Source: Ruminococcus sp. AF46-10NS
GTDB lineage: Bacteria; Bacillota; Clostridia; Lachnospirales; Lachnospiraceae
NCBI RefSeq assembly: GCF_003474435.1
Contig: NZ_QRNF01000019.1
Span: forward strand, 4,983 to 68,982
Direction of reading: 5' to 3'
Length of the DNA: 64,000 nucleotides
Shown: positions 55,838 through 64,000 of the stretch, one piece after another
How positions within the stretch are numbered: position 1 is the stretch's first letter
Layout of the letters: each line of letters starts with the position of its first letter
Notes under the pieces: generated by a model
The model's input: the letters and a program-made list of their open reading frames with translations, nothing else
Told to the model about the DNA's origin: nothing
The model's database searches: none
Made by a program: the position numbers and the translations under genes

Positions 55838-55868
55838 CGGATATGTCCCAGAGACATATCCGTGTTTT
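55838..55868 (+). terminator. Terminator of the PurF-like gene
   Basis: CGGATATGTC pairs perfectly with GACATATCCG, loop five, followed by TGTTTTT. Confidence 0.85.
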
Positions 55869-55902
55869 TGTTAGAGTATACAAAACAGGGAGTATAAAAG
55901 AA

Positions 55903-56559
55903 ATGACTTACCCGATAAATGCTGTTATTTTTGACATAGACGGAGTGCTTCTGGATTCTCTTTTTATCTGGAAGGAGCTTGGAAGAAGATTTATTGTAAA
56001 ACATGGATATACACCTGTTCCGGATATGGATGAGATCCTTTTTTCTATGAGTATGGAACAGGGAGCTGCCTGGCTGAAAGATACATTTTCTCTTGAAAAT
56101 TCAGAAGAAGAGATTATACAGGAACTGGAAACCAGAATACAGACCTTTTATTTCGAAGAAGTGAAAGCCAAACCAGGTGCAGAGGCACTTTTGCAGAGAA
56201 TAAATAAGCTGGGAATTCCGGCAGTGGCAGCTACATCCAGTCCCAGAGAGCATGTAAGAAAAGCACTGGAGCGGAATCATCTGCTTCCTTATCTGAAAGA
56301 GATCTATACGACAAGCGAGATCGGAGAGAGCAAATATTCTCCGAAAATTTATCTCACAGCGGCAAAGTCTCTGAATTCCAGTCCCAATGGAACGCTTGTT
56401 GTGGAAGATTCCCTGTATGCTTTGATTACAGCCCGAGATGCAGGTTTTCAGACAGCAGGAATTTTCGATCCTTTCGGAGAACCGGATCAGGAACAGCTGA
56501 AAAAAAAGGCAGATATTTACTGCAGGTCTTTAAATGAACTTTTAAAATATATGGAATAG
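55903..56559 (+). CDS. HAD family phosphatase (beta-phosphoglucomutase-like)
   Basis: 218 residues from ATG 55903; the upstream in-frame ATG at 55843 lies inside the terminator stem. Motif I FDIDGVLLDS, motif II AATSSPREH, motif III Lys (SKYSPKIYL) and motif IV VVEDSLYALITARDAG are intact, with a C1-type helical cap between. Substrate unknown. The next gene, thiD, is 28 bases on, so it may be co-transcribed and act on a thiamine intermediate, or be unrelated. Confidence 0.9.
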   Translation: MTYPINAVIFDIDGVLLDSLFIWKELGRRFIVKHGYTPVPDMDEILFSMSMEQGAAWLKDTFSLENSEEEIIQELETRIQTFYFEEVKAKPGAEALLQRINKLGIPAVAATSSPREHVRKALERNHLLPYLKEIYTTSEIGESKYSPKIYLTAAKSLNSSPNGTLVVEDSLYALITARDAGFQTAGIFDPFGEPDQEQLKKKADIYCRSLNELLKYME

Positions 56560-56587
56560 ATTTTACGGAAAACGGAGGATAATACAT

Positions 56588-57391
56588 ATGAAAACAGCAT
56601 TAACCATAGCAGGCAGCGATTCCAGCGGAGGAGCAGGTATCCAGGCTGATATCAAAACCATGATGGCAAACGGTGTCTATGCAATGAGTGCTATCACAGC
56701 ACTGACAGCACAGAATACAACCGGTGTTGCAGCGATCCAGAATGCAACAGCTGAATTTCTCAGTCAGGAACTGGATTCTGTTTTTAACGATATTTTTCCG
56801 GACGCAGTAAAGATCGGAATGGTTTCGGAAAGTGACCTGATCCAGGTGATCGCCGGGAAACTTCGCCGATATAAGGCAAAAAACATCGTAGTTGACCCGG
56901 TTATGGTGGCAACCAGCGGTGCAAGACTGATCAGCGAGGCAGCAGTCGATGTTCTGAAAAATGAACTCTTTCCTCTGGCCGATCTTCTGACTCCGAACAT
57001 TCCGGAGACGGAGGTACTGACCGGAATGCAGATCACAACTGCAGAAGCTATGATCGAAGCAGCCCGCCAGGTATCTGAAAGGTATCACTGTGCAGTTCTT
57101 TGCAAAGGTGGACATCAGCTTAACGATGCCAATGATCTTCTCTATGAAAATGGAACTTACCAGTGGTTTGAAGGAAAACGGATTGATAATCCTAACACTC
57201 ATGGAACAGGATGTACTCTTTCCTCAGCCATTGCTTCCAATCTTGCCAAAGGCTTCTCCATGGAGGAATCCGTAAACCGCGCAAAAGATTACATCTCAGG
57301 TGCCCTCGCAGCCATGCTTGACCTTGGAAAAGGCAGCGGACCTATGGATCATGGCTTTGCAATAAAAAATAACTTCACAGAGGAGGCTTAA
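56588..57391 (+). CDS. thiD: Hydroxymethylpyrimidine/phosphomethylpyrimidine kinase
   Basis: 267 residues. ThiD phosphorylates HMP and HMP-P for thiamine synthesis. The ribokinase-like motifs are visible: IAGSDSSGGAGIQADIKT, VDPVMVATSGARLI, TPNIPETEVLTG and HGTGCTLSSAIASNLA with the catalytic Asp/Cys loop. ThiD-type proteins can also act on pyridoxine (PdxK). Followed after five bases by the aminopeptidase gene. Confidence 0.93.
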   Translation: MKTALTIAGSDSSGGAGIQADIKTMMANGVYAMSAITALTAQNTTGVAAIQNATAEFLSQELDSVFNDIFPDAVKIGMVSESDLIQVIAGKLRRYKAKNIVVDPVMVATSGARLISEAAVDVLKNELFPLADLLTPNIPETEVLTGMQITTAEAMIEAARQVSERYHCAVLCKGGHQLNDANDLLYENGTYQWFEGKRIDNPNTHGTGCTLSSAIASNLAKGFSMEESVNRAKDYISGALAAMLDLGKGSGPMDHGFAIKNNFTEEA

Positions 57392-57396
57392 AACTT

Positions 57397-59187
57397 ATGA
57401 CAGTTACAGAACGGATCGCAGCTCTTCGGAAGCTGATGAAAGAGAAGGGAATTGATGCATATCTGGTTCCAACCGATGATTTCCACGGTTCCGAATATGT
57501 AGGCGACTATTTTAAATGCAGAAAATATATTACTGGTTTTACAGGATCAGCGGGAACTGCAGTGATCATGCAGGATATGGCAGGTCTCTGGACAGATGGA
57601 AGATACTTTATTCAGGCAGCGCAGCAATTAGAGGGAACACCCGTCACACTTTTTAAGATGGGAGAACCAGATGTTCCAACCATCCATAAATTTCTGGAAA
57701 AAAATCTGAAAGAAGGGATGTGCCTTGGTTTTGACGGCCGTACAGTCAGCGGAGAAGAAGCGGACCAGCTGAAAAAGATCCTCCAGAAAAAACAGATACG
57801 TTTTTCTGTAAATGAGGATCTGATCGGAGCGATTTGGCAGGATCGTCCTGCACTTTCCTGCGAGCCGGTGATGGAGCTTGATGTGAAATGGGCAGGGAAA
57901 TCCAGAGCAGACAAGATCCAGGAGATTCGTACTAAATTAAAAGAAAAAGGCGCATCTCTCTTTGTACTCACTTCCTTGGATGATATCGCATGGCTTCTGA
58001 ACATTCGCGGAAACGATATTCACTGCTGCCCGGTAGTCCTTTCCTATCTTGTACTGGATGAGAAAGAGATCCGCCTTTTTGCCAATGAGAAAGCTTTTCC
58101 GGATTCTGTAAAAGAAGCTCTGGCCGCAGATGGTGTTACCATCTATCCATATGATGATATTTACACTTATGTACAGACGATCCCTGAAGAGAAAAAAGTG
58201 TATCTTTCAAAAAGCAATGTAAACAGCCGTCTGGTCAGCAACATTCCGGATGGAGTAACGATCCTGAACGGCGAAAATCTGACTCTTCTTCCAAAAGCCA
58301 TCAAAAATGAAACGGAAGTCCAGAATGAAAAGACAGCCCACATCAAAGACGGCGTAGCAATGGTGAAATTCATCCACTGGCTGAAAAAGAATGTGGGAAA
58401 GCAGGAGATAACAGAACTTTCTACAGCGGATAAACTCTATGAATTCCGTTCCATGCAGGAGAATTTCCAGGGGAACAGCTTTGATCCCATCATTGCCTAC
58501 GGTGCACATGGAGCCATTGTCCATTACAGTGCAACAGAAGAAACCAGTATCCCACTGGAGCCAAAAGGACTGGTTCTGATGGATACCGGCGGACATTATC
58601 TTGAAGGAACTACAGATATCACTCGTACCGTTGTACTTGGCCCGGTTACTGAAAAAGAAAAAAAATATTTCACAGCAGTACTTCGTGGGCATCTGAATCT
58701 GGCAGCCGCAAAATTCCGCTATGGCTGTACCGGACTGAATCTGGATGCTCTGGCAAGAGGACCACTCTGGGCTATGGGAGAGGATTATAATCACGGAACC
58801 GGTCATGGTGTAGGATATCTTCTGAACGTACACGAAGGCCCGCAGAGCTTCCGCTGGAAAAATCTTGCAGACCATCCAGCACCTGTACTGGAAGAAGGCA
58901 TGATCACTTCCGATGAACCAGGCTACTACGCAGAAAATGAATTCGGAATCCGCCACGAAAACCTGATCGTATGCAAAAAAGCGGAAAAAACAGCTTATGG
59001 CCAGTTTATGAAATTCGAACCCCTGACTATGGTACCTTTTGATCTGGAGGGAATCGACCCGGCACAGATGGAAGCAGGAGAGAGAGCTTTACTCAACCAG
59101 TATCATGCACTTGTATATGAAAAAATTTCTCCATATCTGGATGAAGAGGAGAAATCCTGGTTAAAAGAGGTAACACGGGCTATATGA
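57397..59187 (+). CDS. pepP: Xaa-Pro aminopeptidase (M24B, three-domain type)
   Basis: 596 residues, the long aminopeptidase P form with two N-terminal creatinase-like domains and a C-terminal pita-bread catalytic domain. Metal ligands and signatures: GLVLMDTGGHYLEGTTDITRT with two Asp, GTGHGVGYLLNVHEGPQ with His, and the C-terminal ITSDEPGYYAENEFGIRHENL with two Glu. It removes N-terminal residues from peptides starting Xaa-Pro, using Mn or Zn. Cytosolic. Confidence 0.93.
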   Translation: MTVTERIAALRKLMKEKGIDAYLVPTDDFHGSEYVGDYFKCRKYITGFTGSAGTAVIMQDMAGLWTDGRYFIQAAQQLEGTPVTLFKMGEPDVPTIHKFLEKNLKEGMCLGFDGRTVSGEEADQLKKILQKKQIRFSVNEDLIGAIWQDRPALSCEPVMELDVKWAGKSRADKIQEIRTKLKEKGASLFVLTSLDDIAWLLNIRGNDIHCCPVVLSYLVLDEKEIRLFANEKAFPDSVKEALAADGVTIYPYDDIYTYVQTIPEEKKVYLSKSNVNSRLVSNIPDGVTILNGENLTLLPKAIKNETEVQNEKTAHIKDGVAMVKFIHWLKKNVGKQEITELSTADKLYEFRSMQENFQGNSFDPIIAYGAHGAIVHYSATEETSIPLEPKGLVLMDTGGHYLEGTTDITRTVVLGPVTEKEKKYFTAVLRGHLNLAAAKFRYGCTGLNLDALARGPLWAMGEDYNHGTGHGVGYLLNVHEGPQSFRWKNLADHPAPVLEEGMITSDEPGYYAENEFGIRHENLIVCKKAEKTAYGQFMKFEPLTMVPFDLEGIDPAQMEAGERALLNQYHALVYEKISPYLDEEEKSWLKEVTRAI

Positions 59188-59220
59188 TCCTGCAAATCCA
59201 GCAAATCCAGCAAAAAATTC

Positions 59221-59251
59221 TTGACCTGAACCTAAGTTTAGGTTGTATGAT
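59221..59251 (+). promoter_or_regulatory. MerR-type promoter: long spacer with centred dyad
   Basis: TTGACC (59221-59226) and TATGAT (59246-59251) are separated by 19 bases instead of 17. The spacer contains a perfect 7-base dyad AACCTAA-GT-TTAGGTT (59229-59244). Long spacers with a dyad between the boxes are the mark of MerR-family activated promoters. No MerR gene is next to it. Confidence 0.65.
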
Positions 59252-59299
59252 AATTGCAGAAGATTTTTTATGCAAAGAAAAACTGCAGGAGGTGTAGAA

Positions 59300-60300
59300 A
59301 TGGCACATAAAAAAATGGTACCTGGAACAGGCGGCGCGCATTACGTTCCTTATAATGAGCGTTCAGGAGAGAAATCCACCGTATATTTCACAGAGGATCT
59401 TTCAGCAGAGGGACTGAAGAAGATCTTTGAGCGCGTAGGTGGAAAGCTTCACGGTAAGGTTGGTGTAAAGCTTCACACAGGAGAACAGCACGGACCGAAC
59501 ATTATCCCTGCTCCATGGGTAGAAGAACTTCTTCATGACAAACTGCCGGAAGCAAATATCGTAGAGACCAACACCTACTATGAGGGAGACCGCTACACAA
59601 CAGAGAAACATCGTGAGACTCTGAAAGTCAACGGATGGACATTCTGTCCGGTAGATATCCTTGACGAAGACGGAACTGCAATGTTCCCTGTAAAAGACGG
59701 AAAATGGTTCACAGAGATGAGCGTTGGAAAGAATCTGGAAACTATGATTCCCTTCTTGTTCTGACACACTTTAAAGGCCACACTATGGGCGGCTTCGGCG
59801 GCTCCAACAAGAACATCGGTATCGGCTGTGCAGACGGACGTATCGGTAAAGGTATGATCCACACAGTAAAAGGCTCTGATAATCTGTGGAGCATCGCAGA
59901 AGAGAAACTGATGGAGCGGATCACAGAATCTACGAAATCCGTAGTTGACCATTTCGGGGAAAATATCGTATTTATCAATATTCTTCGAAATATGTCTGTA
60001 GACTGTGACTGTGCAGGTGTCGGAGCTGCACCGGTAGTAACACCGAACATTGGTATTGTGGCATCCACAGATATCCTTGCAGCAGATCAGGCATCTGTAG
60101 ACCTTGTTTACGCACTGAAAGATTCTGATCACAAGGATCTGGTAGAAAGGATCGAGACCCGTCATGGCCTTCGTCAGCTCAGCTACATGAAGGAAATGCA
60201 CATGGGAAATGACAGATACCATCTGATCAACATTGACGAAGATGATAAAGAGATCCTTCCGGCAGATGCAGTAAAGAATGTAAAAGCATTCCAGAAATAA
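59300..60300 (+). pseudogene. DUF362 protein, one-base frameshift
   Basis: Start ATG 59300 (GGAGG upstream, MAHKKMVPGTGGAHYV). The first frame ends at 59764. Adding one A at 59739-59741 (GGAAACT to GGAAAACT) gives NLENYDSLLVLTHFKGHTMGGFGGS and continues to 60300, about 333 residues. DUF362 signatures: KVGVKLHTGEQHGPNII, NTYYEGDRYTTEKHRETLKVNG, CADGRIGKGMIH and CAGVGAAPVVTPNIGIVASTD. DUF362 proteins are often described as Fe-S-centre proteins, but I see no CxxCxxC ferredoxin motif here. Function unknown. The MerR-type promoter suggests stress or metal induction. Confidence 0.82.
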
Positions 60301-60339
60301 GGATATTTCATAAAATGTAAAAAGCATTAAAACAAAAAC

Positions 60340-60383
60340 GGGCGCATGTATCCATAAAATGTGGAATTTCATGCGCTCATTTT
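60340..60383 (+). terminator. Terminator of the DUF362 gene
   Basis: GCGCATG (60342-60348) pairs with CATGCGC (60370-60376) across a 21-base loop, followed by ATTTTT. Confidence 0.6.
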
Positions 60384-60428
60384 TGTGCTATAATATAAAA
60401 AAATCCAAACAGTGAGGTACTTAAGCCT

Positions 60429-61427
60429 ATGAAAAAAGAAAACAATATAAATCACTATATCGATCTTCATGCACATCTGGACGGCTGTATCACGGTAGGC
60501 ATTGCCAAAAAGCTTGCTGCACTGCAGAAGATCACACTTCCGTCCGCAGCAGACGAAGAACTCCTTTCCATTCTTTCTGTGCCGGACACCTGCGAGGATC
60601 TCAATGATTTCCTGAAATGTTTTGACCTTCCTCTTTCTCTGCTGCAGACAGAAGAATCACTGGAGGAAGCAGTGTATCTTGTCCTTTCTGAAATGGAAAG
60701 AGATGGCGTGATCTACGCAGAACTTCGTTTTGCACCTCAGCTCCATACGCAAAAAGGAATGCCCCAGGAAACAGCGATCCAAGCTGCATTACGCGGTCTG
60801 AAAAAGTCTCCGATTCCCGGCAACCTGATCCTGTGCTGTATGCGAGGAGAATCAAACCAGAAGGAAAATATGGAAACCCTGGAGCTGGCCCGGAAATATC
60901 TTATAGAAGATGGAGGAGTGGTTGCCATCGACCTTGCAGGTGCAGAAGCAATTTTCCCAACAGAAAACTATGAGGAGTTTTTTGCAAAAGCAAGAGAATA
61001 TAAAGTCCCCTTTACCATTCATGCAGGCGAGGCAGGAGATGCAGAGGATGTAAAAACAGCGATCCAAATGGGAGCAGCCAGGCTCGGTCACGGAGTGCGG
61101 ATCGCAGGAAATGAAGAAGTGATCCGGCTTGTAAAAGATTCCGGAGTTTTCCTGGAAATGTGCCCGACAAGCAACCGCCAGACAAAGGCGGTTACCGATA
61201 TGTCCGGCTATCCCCTGAAAGACTTTCTGGAAAGAGGACTTAAGGTGACGATAAATACAGATGATCCTGCAATCGAACGAACGACTCTTTCCGGGGAATT
61301 CCGGTACATGCAGACATTGTTAGGACTTACGGAAGATCAGAAGCAGCAGATACTCTTTAATTCCATTGATGCAGCATTTACTACAGATAAAAGAAAAAAG
61401 GAACTGCATCAGCAGCTCCTTTTCTGA
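60429..61427 (+). CDS. add: Adenosine deaminase
   Basis: 332 residues. Deaminates adenosine to inosine in purine salvage. Zinc ligands and active residues visible: DLHAHLDGCI (two His), FTIHAGEAGD (His, Glu), ARLGHGVRI (His) and INTDDPAIE (two Asp). The N-terminus lacks a signal, so it is cytosolic. It ends by overlapping the convergent acyltransferase by 19 bases. Confidence 0.95.
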   Translation: MKKENNINHYIDLHAHLDGCITVGIAKKLAALQKITLPSAADEELLSILSVPDTCEDLNDFLKCFDLPLSLLQTEESLEEAVYLVLSEMERDGVIYAELRFAPQLHTQKGMPQETAIQAALRGLKKSPIPGNLILCCMRGESNQKENMETLELARKYLIEDGGVVAIDLAGAEAIFPTENYEEFFAKAREYKVPFTIHAGEAGDAEDVKTAIQMGAARLGHGVRIAGNEEVIRLVKDSGVFLEMCPTSNRQTKAVTDMSGYPLKDFLERGLKVTINTDDPAIERTTLSGEFRYMQTLLGLTEDQKQQILFNSIDAAFTTDKRKKELHQQLLF

Positions 61428-62425
61428 GAAGGTATTTCTTTTCGGGATTTAGCAGGTAAGAAGGATCTCTGTATATTCGCAACAGGAAATTCAAAAAATT
61501 TTGTACTGAGAATAACTGTCAGGATCACACCGAAAAGAAGCCACAGGATTTTGCCGGCAGCAAATCCGGAAAGGATCTTGTCGAGCTTCAGATATTCCAT
61601 AAAATATATAATGGCGCGATGCCAGAAATAGACCTGCAGTGTATGTCGTCCGGCATCCGTGATAAAAGGAAGCTCCCTGTCAGGAACAAGACAGATCAGA
61701 AAGAGTCCGATCGCTATGGCAGCAAGGATGCAGAAAAGCCTGCAGAGTGGTCCGTAAGCTTCCAGGGCAGAGCTGCCTGCAAAGGAATGCCTTCCTGTAA
61801 AAAGCGGGCGGAGAAAATATAATATATCCAGCTTCCATACACATAAAACAGCCCAAACTGCAATTCCGGCAAAACTCAATATTTTCAGAGATCTGTTTTT
61901 ATGCAGGCGGAGAAGCAGCTCAGGGTCTGTCATCTGTCCCAGAAGATAAAATGGATAAAATACAACAAAACGTGACAGATACAGATAATCCCCTACCGAT
62001 TTATCATATCCGACAATGCAGGCAAGGATAACGGACAGAATAAATATTTTTCTGGTATCAATATTTCGCAGAAAATAGGAGCAGGCCACAAACATGGCTA
62101 GTGCGAACATGTACCAGGGGACTCCTGCATCTGATAATAAAGAAAAATCTGCCTTATGGAAAAGTACTGCCTTTATAAGGTACAGAACTGCTTTCATGAT
62201 ATAGCCAAGAAAAATAAATAAAAGACAGCGTTCTTTTACATTATGATCGCTGTGAAAAAGGCCTGACAGATAAATGAACAGCGGCATATGAAAAGAATAG
62301 ATGAAAATAAATATGCTTTTCATAATGTTGGAATTTCCGGTCATGTAATAAACACAATGGCCGACAACTACAGTCATTATCAGCAGGAATTTCAGGTTAT
62401 CGAATAAAAAAATTCTTTTTTTCAC
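61409..62425 (-). CDS. Membrane acyltransferase 3 family protein
   Basis: 338 residues from GTG 62425 (AAAGGAG upstream; the longer reading frame runs into the insertion sequence and is not native). Ten or so membrane segments of the OafA/YrhL/NolL type. The N-terminal FDNLKFLLIMTVVVGHCVY holds the conserved His of the active site, and YSFHMPLFIYLSGLFH follows. Such proteins transfer acetyl or other acyl groups onto surface polysaccharides. The insertion sequence has come between this gene and its promoter at 63806. Confidence 0.87.
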   Translation of the reverse strand: MKKRIFLFDNLKFLLIMTVVVGHCVYYMTGNSNIMKSIFIFIYSFHMPLFIYLSGLFHSDHNVKERCLLFIFLGYIMKAVLYLIKAVLFHKADFSLLSDAGVPWYMFALAMFVACSYFLRNIDTRKIFILSVILACIVGYDKSVGDYLYLSRFVVFYPFYLLGQMTDPELLLRLHKNRSLKILSFAGIAVWAVLCVWKLDILYFLRPLFTGRHSFAGSSALEAYGPLCRLFCILAAIAIGLFLICLVPDRELPFITDAGRHTLQVYFWHRAIIYFMEYLKLDKILSGFAAGKILWLLFGVILTVILSTKFFEFPVANIQRSFLPAKSRKEIPSQKRSC

Positions 62426-62447
62426 TTTTTGTAAAGCTCCTTTTATA

Positions 62448-62454
62448 CTTAAAA
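62448..62454. repeat. Target-site duplication, left copy
   Basis: CTTAAAA directly before the left end of the IS. The identical 7-base word is found directly after the right end. Confidence 0.85.
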
Positions 62455-63787
62455 CTATAAATGAGCAAGTTCGTGATTTTGCATAAAAGAAAGACACCTT
62501 AAATTCGATTATGTTGTATAATGAAAGTGACCAAACAAACATTTGCAACATTCACGAGAAAGAAGGTGCCTCTTGCAAATACTATACATCATTCATCATT
62601 TATATACAACCAGTTTAAGAAATTTAACTTATGTAAATCTTATTCTAACAGAGTGATAAATCATCTCATGAGCATCCTGATCAGCATTTTCATCTCAGGA
62701 TACCATGGGAAAACCACGGATTTTGCTAAAAACAGTTCTTGCCACAGAACTACAATCGCCCATTTTCTCAATTCTGGGAAATGGGATGATTCATTACTTT
62801 CAGATACATTAAAACGTTCTGTCATTGAAATTATTTATTCAGAAGCAGCACGCACCGGAAAGCCTGTTTTCTGTATTGTAGACGATACGATAGCTTCAAA
62901 GACAAAGCCTTCGTCACGGGCTCTGCATCCAATTGAAGATGCGTATTTTCACCAGTCCCATTTAAAGGGAAAACAGGATTATGGGCATCAGGCAGTTGCT
63001 GTTATGCTTTCCTGTAACGGCATTGTTCTGAATTATGCTTTTATAATGTACAATAAATCAGTCTCCAAGATTGACCTTGTACAAAACATTGCAAGGGAAC
63101 TGCCTGTTCCACCGGTAATGTCCTATTTTCTTTGTGACTGCTGGTATGTTTCTGAAAAAATAATCAATACCTTTGCACTAAAGGGCTTTCATACCATCGG
63201 TGCTTTAAAAATAAACCGGATGCTGTATCCATTTGGAATCCGGCAGAAACTCAGTGAGTTTGCTGCACTTTTATCAGTCACGTATGCCGATTTTCACCTT
63301 GTGACAGTGAAAAAACAGAAATACTATGTGTACCGATACGAAGGAAAACTCAATGGAATTGAAAACGCCGTGGTTCTTTTAAGCTATCCCGAAAAAGCAT
63401 TTGGAAAGCCCAAAGCATTGAGAGCTTTTCTTAGTACGGATGTATCACTATTAACGGATGAGATCCTGTCTTATTACGTGTGCCGGTGGAATATAGAAGT
63501 ATTTTTCCGCCAGTGTAAGGATAAACTGGCATTAGAAAGCTACCAGATCCGTTCTGCGCAGGGAATCCGAAGGTACTGGCTGATTATGTCATTGGCACAT
63601 TATATGTGTGTTATAGGAAATGGGGAATCCAGTTCTTTTGAAAACGGTTATCGCCAAATCTGTGACATTATTCAGCTAGAAAAATATCGGTATATATTCC
63701 AATGTGCAAAGGCAAGTAACGATTTTGATGCATTTATGAAAGTGGCAGTATAACTTTGTGCAATTTTTTAAATTTGCTCATTTATAG
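62455..63787 (+). mobile_element. Insertion sequence, IS4/IS701-like, 1333 bp
   Basis: The ends are inverted repeats: CTATAAATGAGCAA on the left and its complement TTGCTCATTTATAG on the right, with imperfect pairing continuing to about 34 bases. A 7-base duplication CTTAAAA flanks both ends exactly. One transposase gene fills the element. Insertion lies in the leader between a promoter and the acyltransferase start. The exact flanking repeat suggests recent insertion. Confidence 0.9.
62521..63753 (+). CDS. DDE transposase of the IS4/IS701 type
   Basis: 410 residues. DDE features: FCIVDDTIASKTK (first Asp), FLCDCWYVSEKIIN (second Asp) and IEVFFRQCKDKLALESYQIRSAQGIRRYW (Glu with the Y-x2-R like spacing of IS4 relatives). 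An N-terminal helix-turn-helix (GYHGKTTDFAKNSSCHRTTIAHFLN) probably binds the ends. The first ATG (62521) overlaps a TATAAT box (62517-62522), so the start is uncertain. Translation may begin leaderless or at ATG 62668. Confidence 0.88.
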   Translation: MKVTKQTFATFTRKKVPLANTIHHSSFIYNQFKKFNLCKSYSNRVINHLMSILISIFISGYHGKTTDFAKNSSCHRTTIAHFLNSGKWDDSLLSDTLKRSVIEIIYSEAARTGKPVFCIVDDTIASKTKPSSRALHPIEDAYFHQSHLKGKQDYGHQAVAVMLSCNGIVLNYAFIMYNKSVSKIDLVQNIARELPVPPVMSYFLCDCWYVSEKIINTFALKGFHTIGALKINRMLYPFGIRQKLSEFAALLSVTYADFHLVTVKKQKYYVYRYEGKLNGIENAVVLLSYPEKAFGKPKALRAFLSTDVSLLTDEILSYYVCRWNIEVFFRQCKDKLALESYQIRSAQGIRRYWLIMSLAHYMCVIGNGESSSFENGYRQICDIIQLEKYRYIFQCAKASNDFDAFMKVAV

Positions 63788-63794
63788 CTTAAAA
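63788..63794. repeat. Target-site duplication, right copy
   Basis: CTTAAAA, identical to the left copy at 62448. Confidence 0.85.
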
Positions 63795-63805
63795 ATCCGA
63801 ACCTA

Positions 63806-63834
63806 AGTATAACAGCTATTCTGAAAAATGTCAC
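63806..63834 (-). promoter_or_regulatory. Promoter of the acyltransferase gene, now cut off by the IS
   Basis: On the minus strand GTGACA (63829-63834), 17-base spacer and TATACT (63806-63811). It points to the acyltransferase start, which without the IS would be about 45 bases downstream. Confidence 0.6.
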
Positions 63835-63871
63835 TATATAAATAATCTATAAATACCAGGAGAGCTGGTTC

Positions 63872-64000
63872 ATGATGAAAAAAGTAATTCTAATTATTTT
63901 ATTTACGGTATCAGCAATATTGCTTTCTGCATGTGGCAGAAAAGAAGAACTGTACGAGATTCCTGACCTGTCACAGTACAAGACAGATTATGTAGGAGAT
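63872..64000 (+). CDS. Lipoprotein, DUF4825-like (N-terminal part)
   Basis: The gene runs off the window end. 43 residues are visible: MMKKVILIILFTVSAILL followed by the lipobox LSAC and the start of a mature domain, IPDLSQYKTDYVGD. YKT-x-YVGD is the opening of DUF4825 as I remember it. AGGAG is 9 bases before the ATG. It is exported and lipid-anchored. Originally divergent from the acyltransferase gene. Confidence 0.65.
   Translation, partial: MMKKVILIILFTVSAILLSACGRKEELYEIPDLSQYKTDYVGD

Overview
The window is a chromosomal segment of a low-GC, spore-forming Gram-positive anaerobe of the family Lachnospiraceae. A Blautia-like genus is my best guess. The basis is protein style, an alpha/beta small acid-soluble spore protein, a YlbJ-type sporulation protein, a T-box leader, B12 and folate riboswitches, strong AGGAGG ribosome sites and TTGACA/TATAAT promoters. 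I see no rRNA, tRNA, CRISPR array or prophage, and one complete insertion sequence near the right end.

Layout. 1-6.9 kb: end of recG, a DUF6465 protein, a broken SGNH hydrolase, a spore protein, a secreted nuclease, then mgsA-rsmD-coaD and a coiled-coil protein, with a ylbJ-like gene convergent. 7-14.3 kb: peptidase pepD, a RelQ-type alarmone synthetase, ygiQ, a membrane protein, an RluA-type pseudouridine synthase, signal peptidase I and recU. 14.3-19.4 kb: histidine operon hisZ-hisG-hisD-hisB-(HisA/HisF-like domain)-hisIE. 19.5-28 kb: two consecutive cobalamin-riboswitch units. The first drives a periplasmic-binding-like protein. The second drives a complete peptide/nickel-type ABC importer followed by a MATE exporter. 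28-32.7 kb: putP-like symporter, then on the minus strand folE-HD hydrolase-folP-folBK behind a tetrahydrofolate riboswitch. 33-38 kb: small proteins of unknown role, a choline-binding-repeat wall hydrolase, a membrane-anchored MutS-like ATPase and rnhA. 38-46 kb: T-box-tyrS, alaS, rpsU, cls and miaB. 46-50.5 kb: a UroD-family methyltransferase and GPH-type transporter, divergent from a PucR/CdaR-type regulator. 50.5-53.5 kb: csoR-copA copper module with two operators. 53.7-61.4 kb: tspO, a PurF-like enzyme lacking the catalytic cysteine, a HAD phosphatase, thiD, an Xaa-Pro aminopeptidase, a DUF362 gene behind a MerR-type promoter, and add. 61.4-64 kb: an acyltransferase whose promoter is split from its gene by an IS, then the start of a lipoprotein.

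Sequence quality matters here. At least fourteen single-base deletions, nearly all in runs of two to five identical bases, break otherwise well-conserved genes, including alaS, tyrS and rpsU. These are most easily read as base-calling errors, so the genes marked as pseudogenes are probably intact in the cell. The most promising biology is the tandem B12-riboswitch import/export module. Next come the HD hydrolase inside the folate operon, the Cys-less PurF paralogue, the UroD/transporter/regulator cassette with its repeated operator, and the MerR-type promoter in front of the DUF362 gene.
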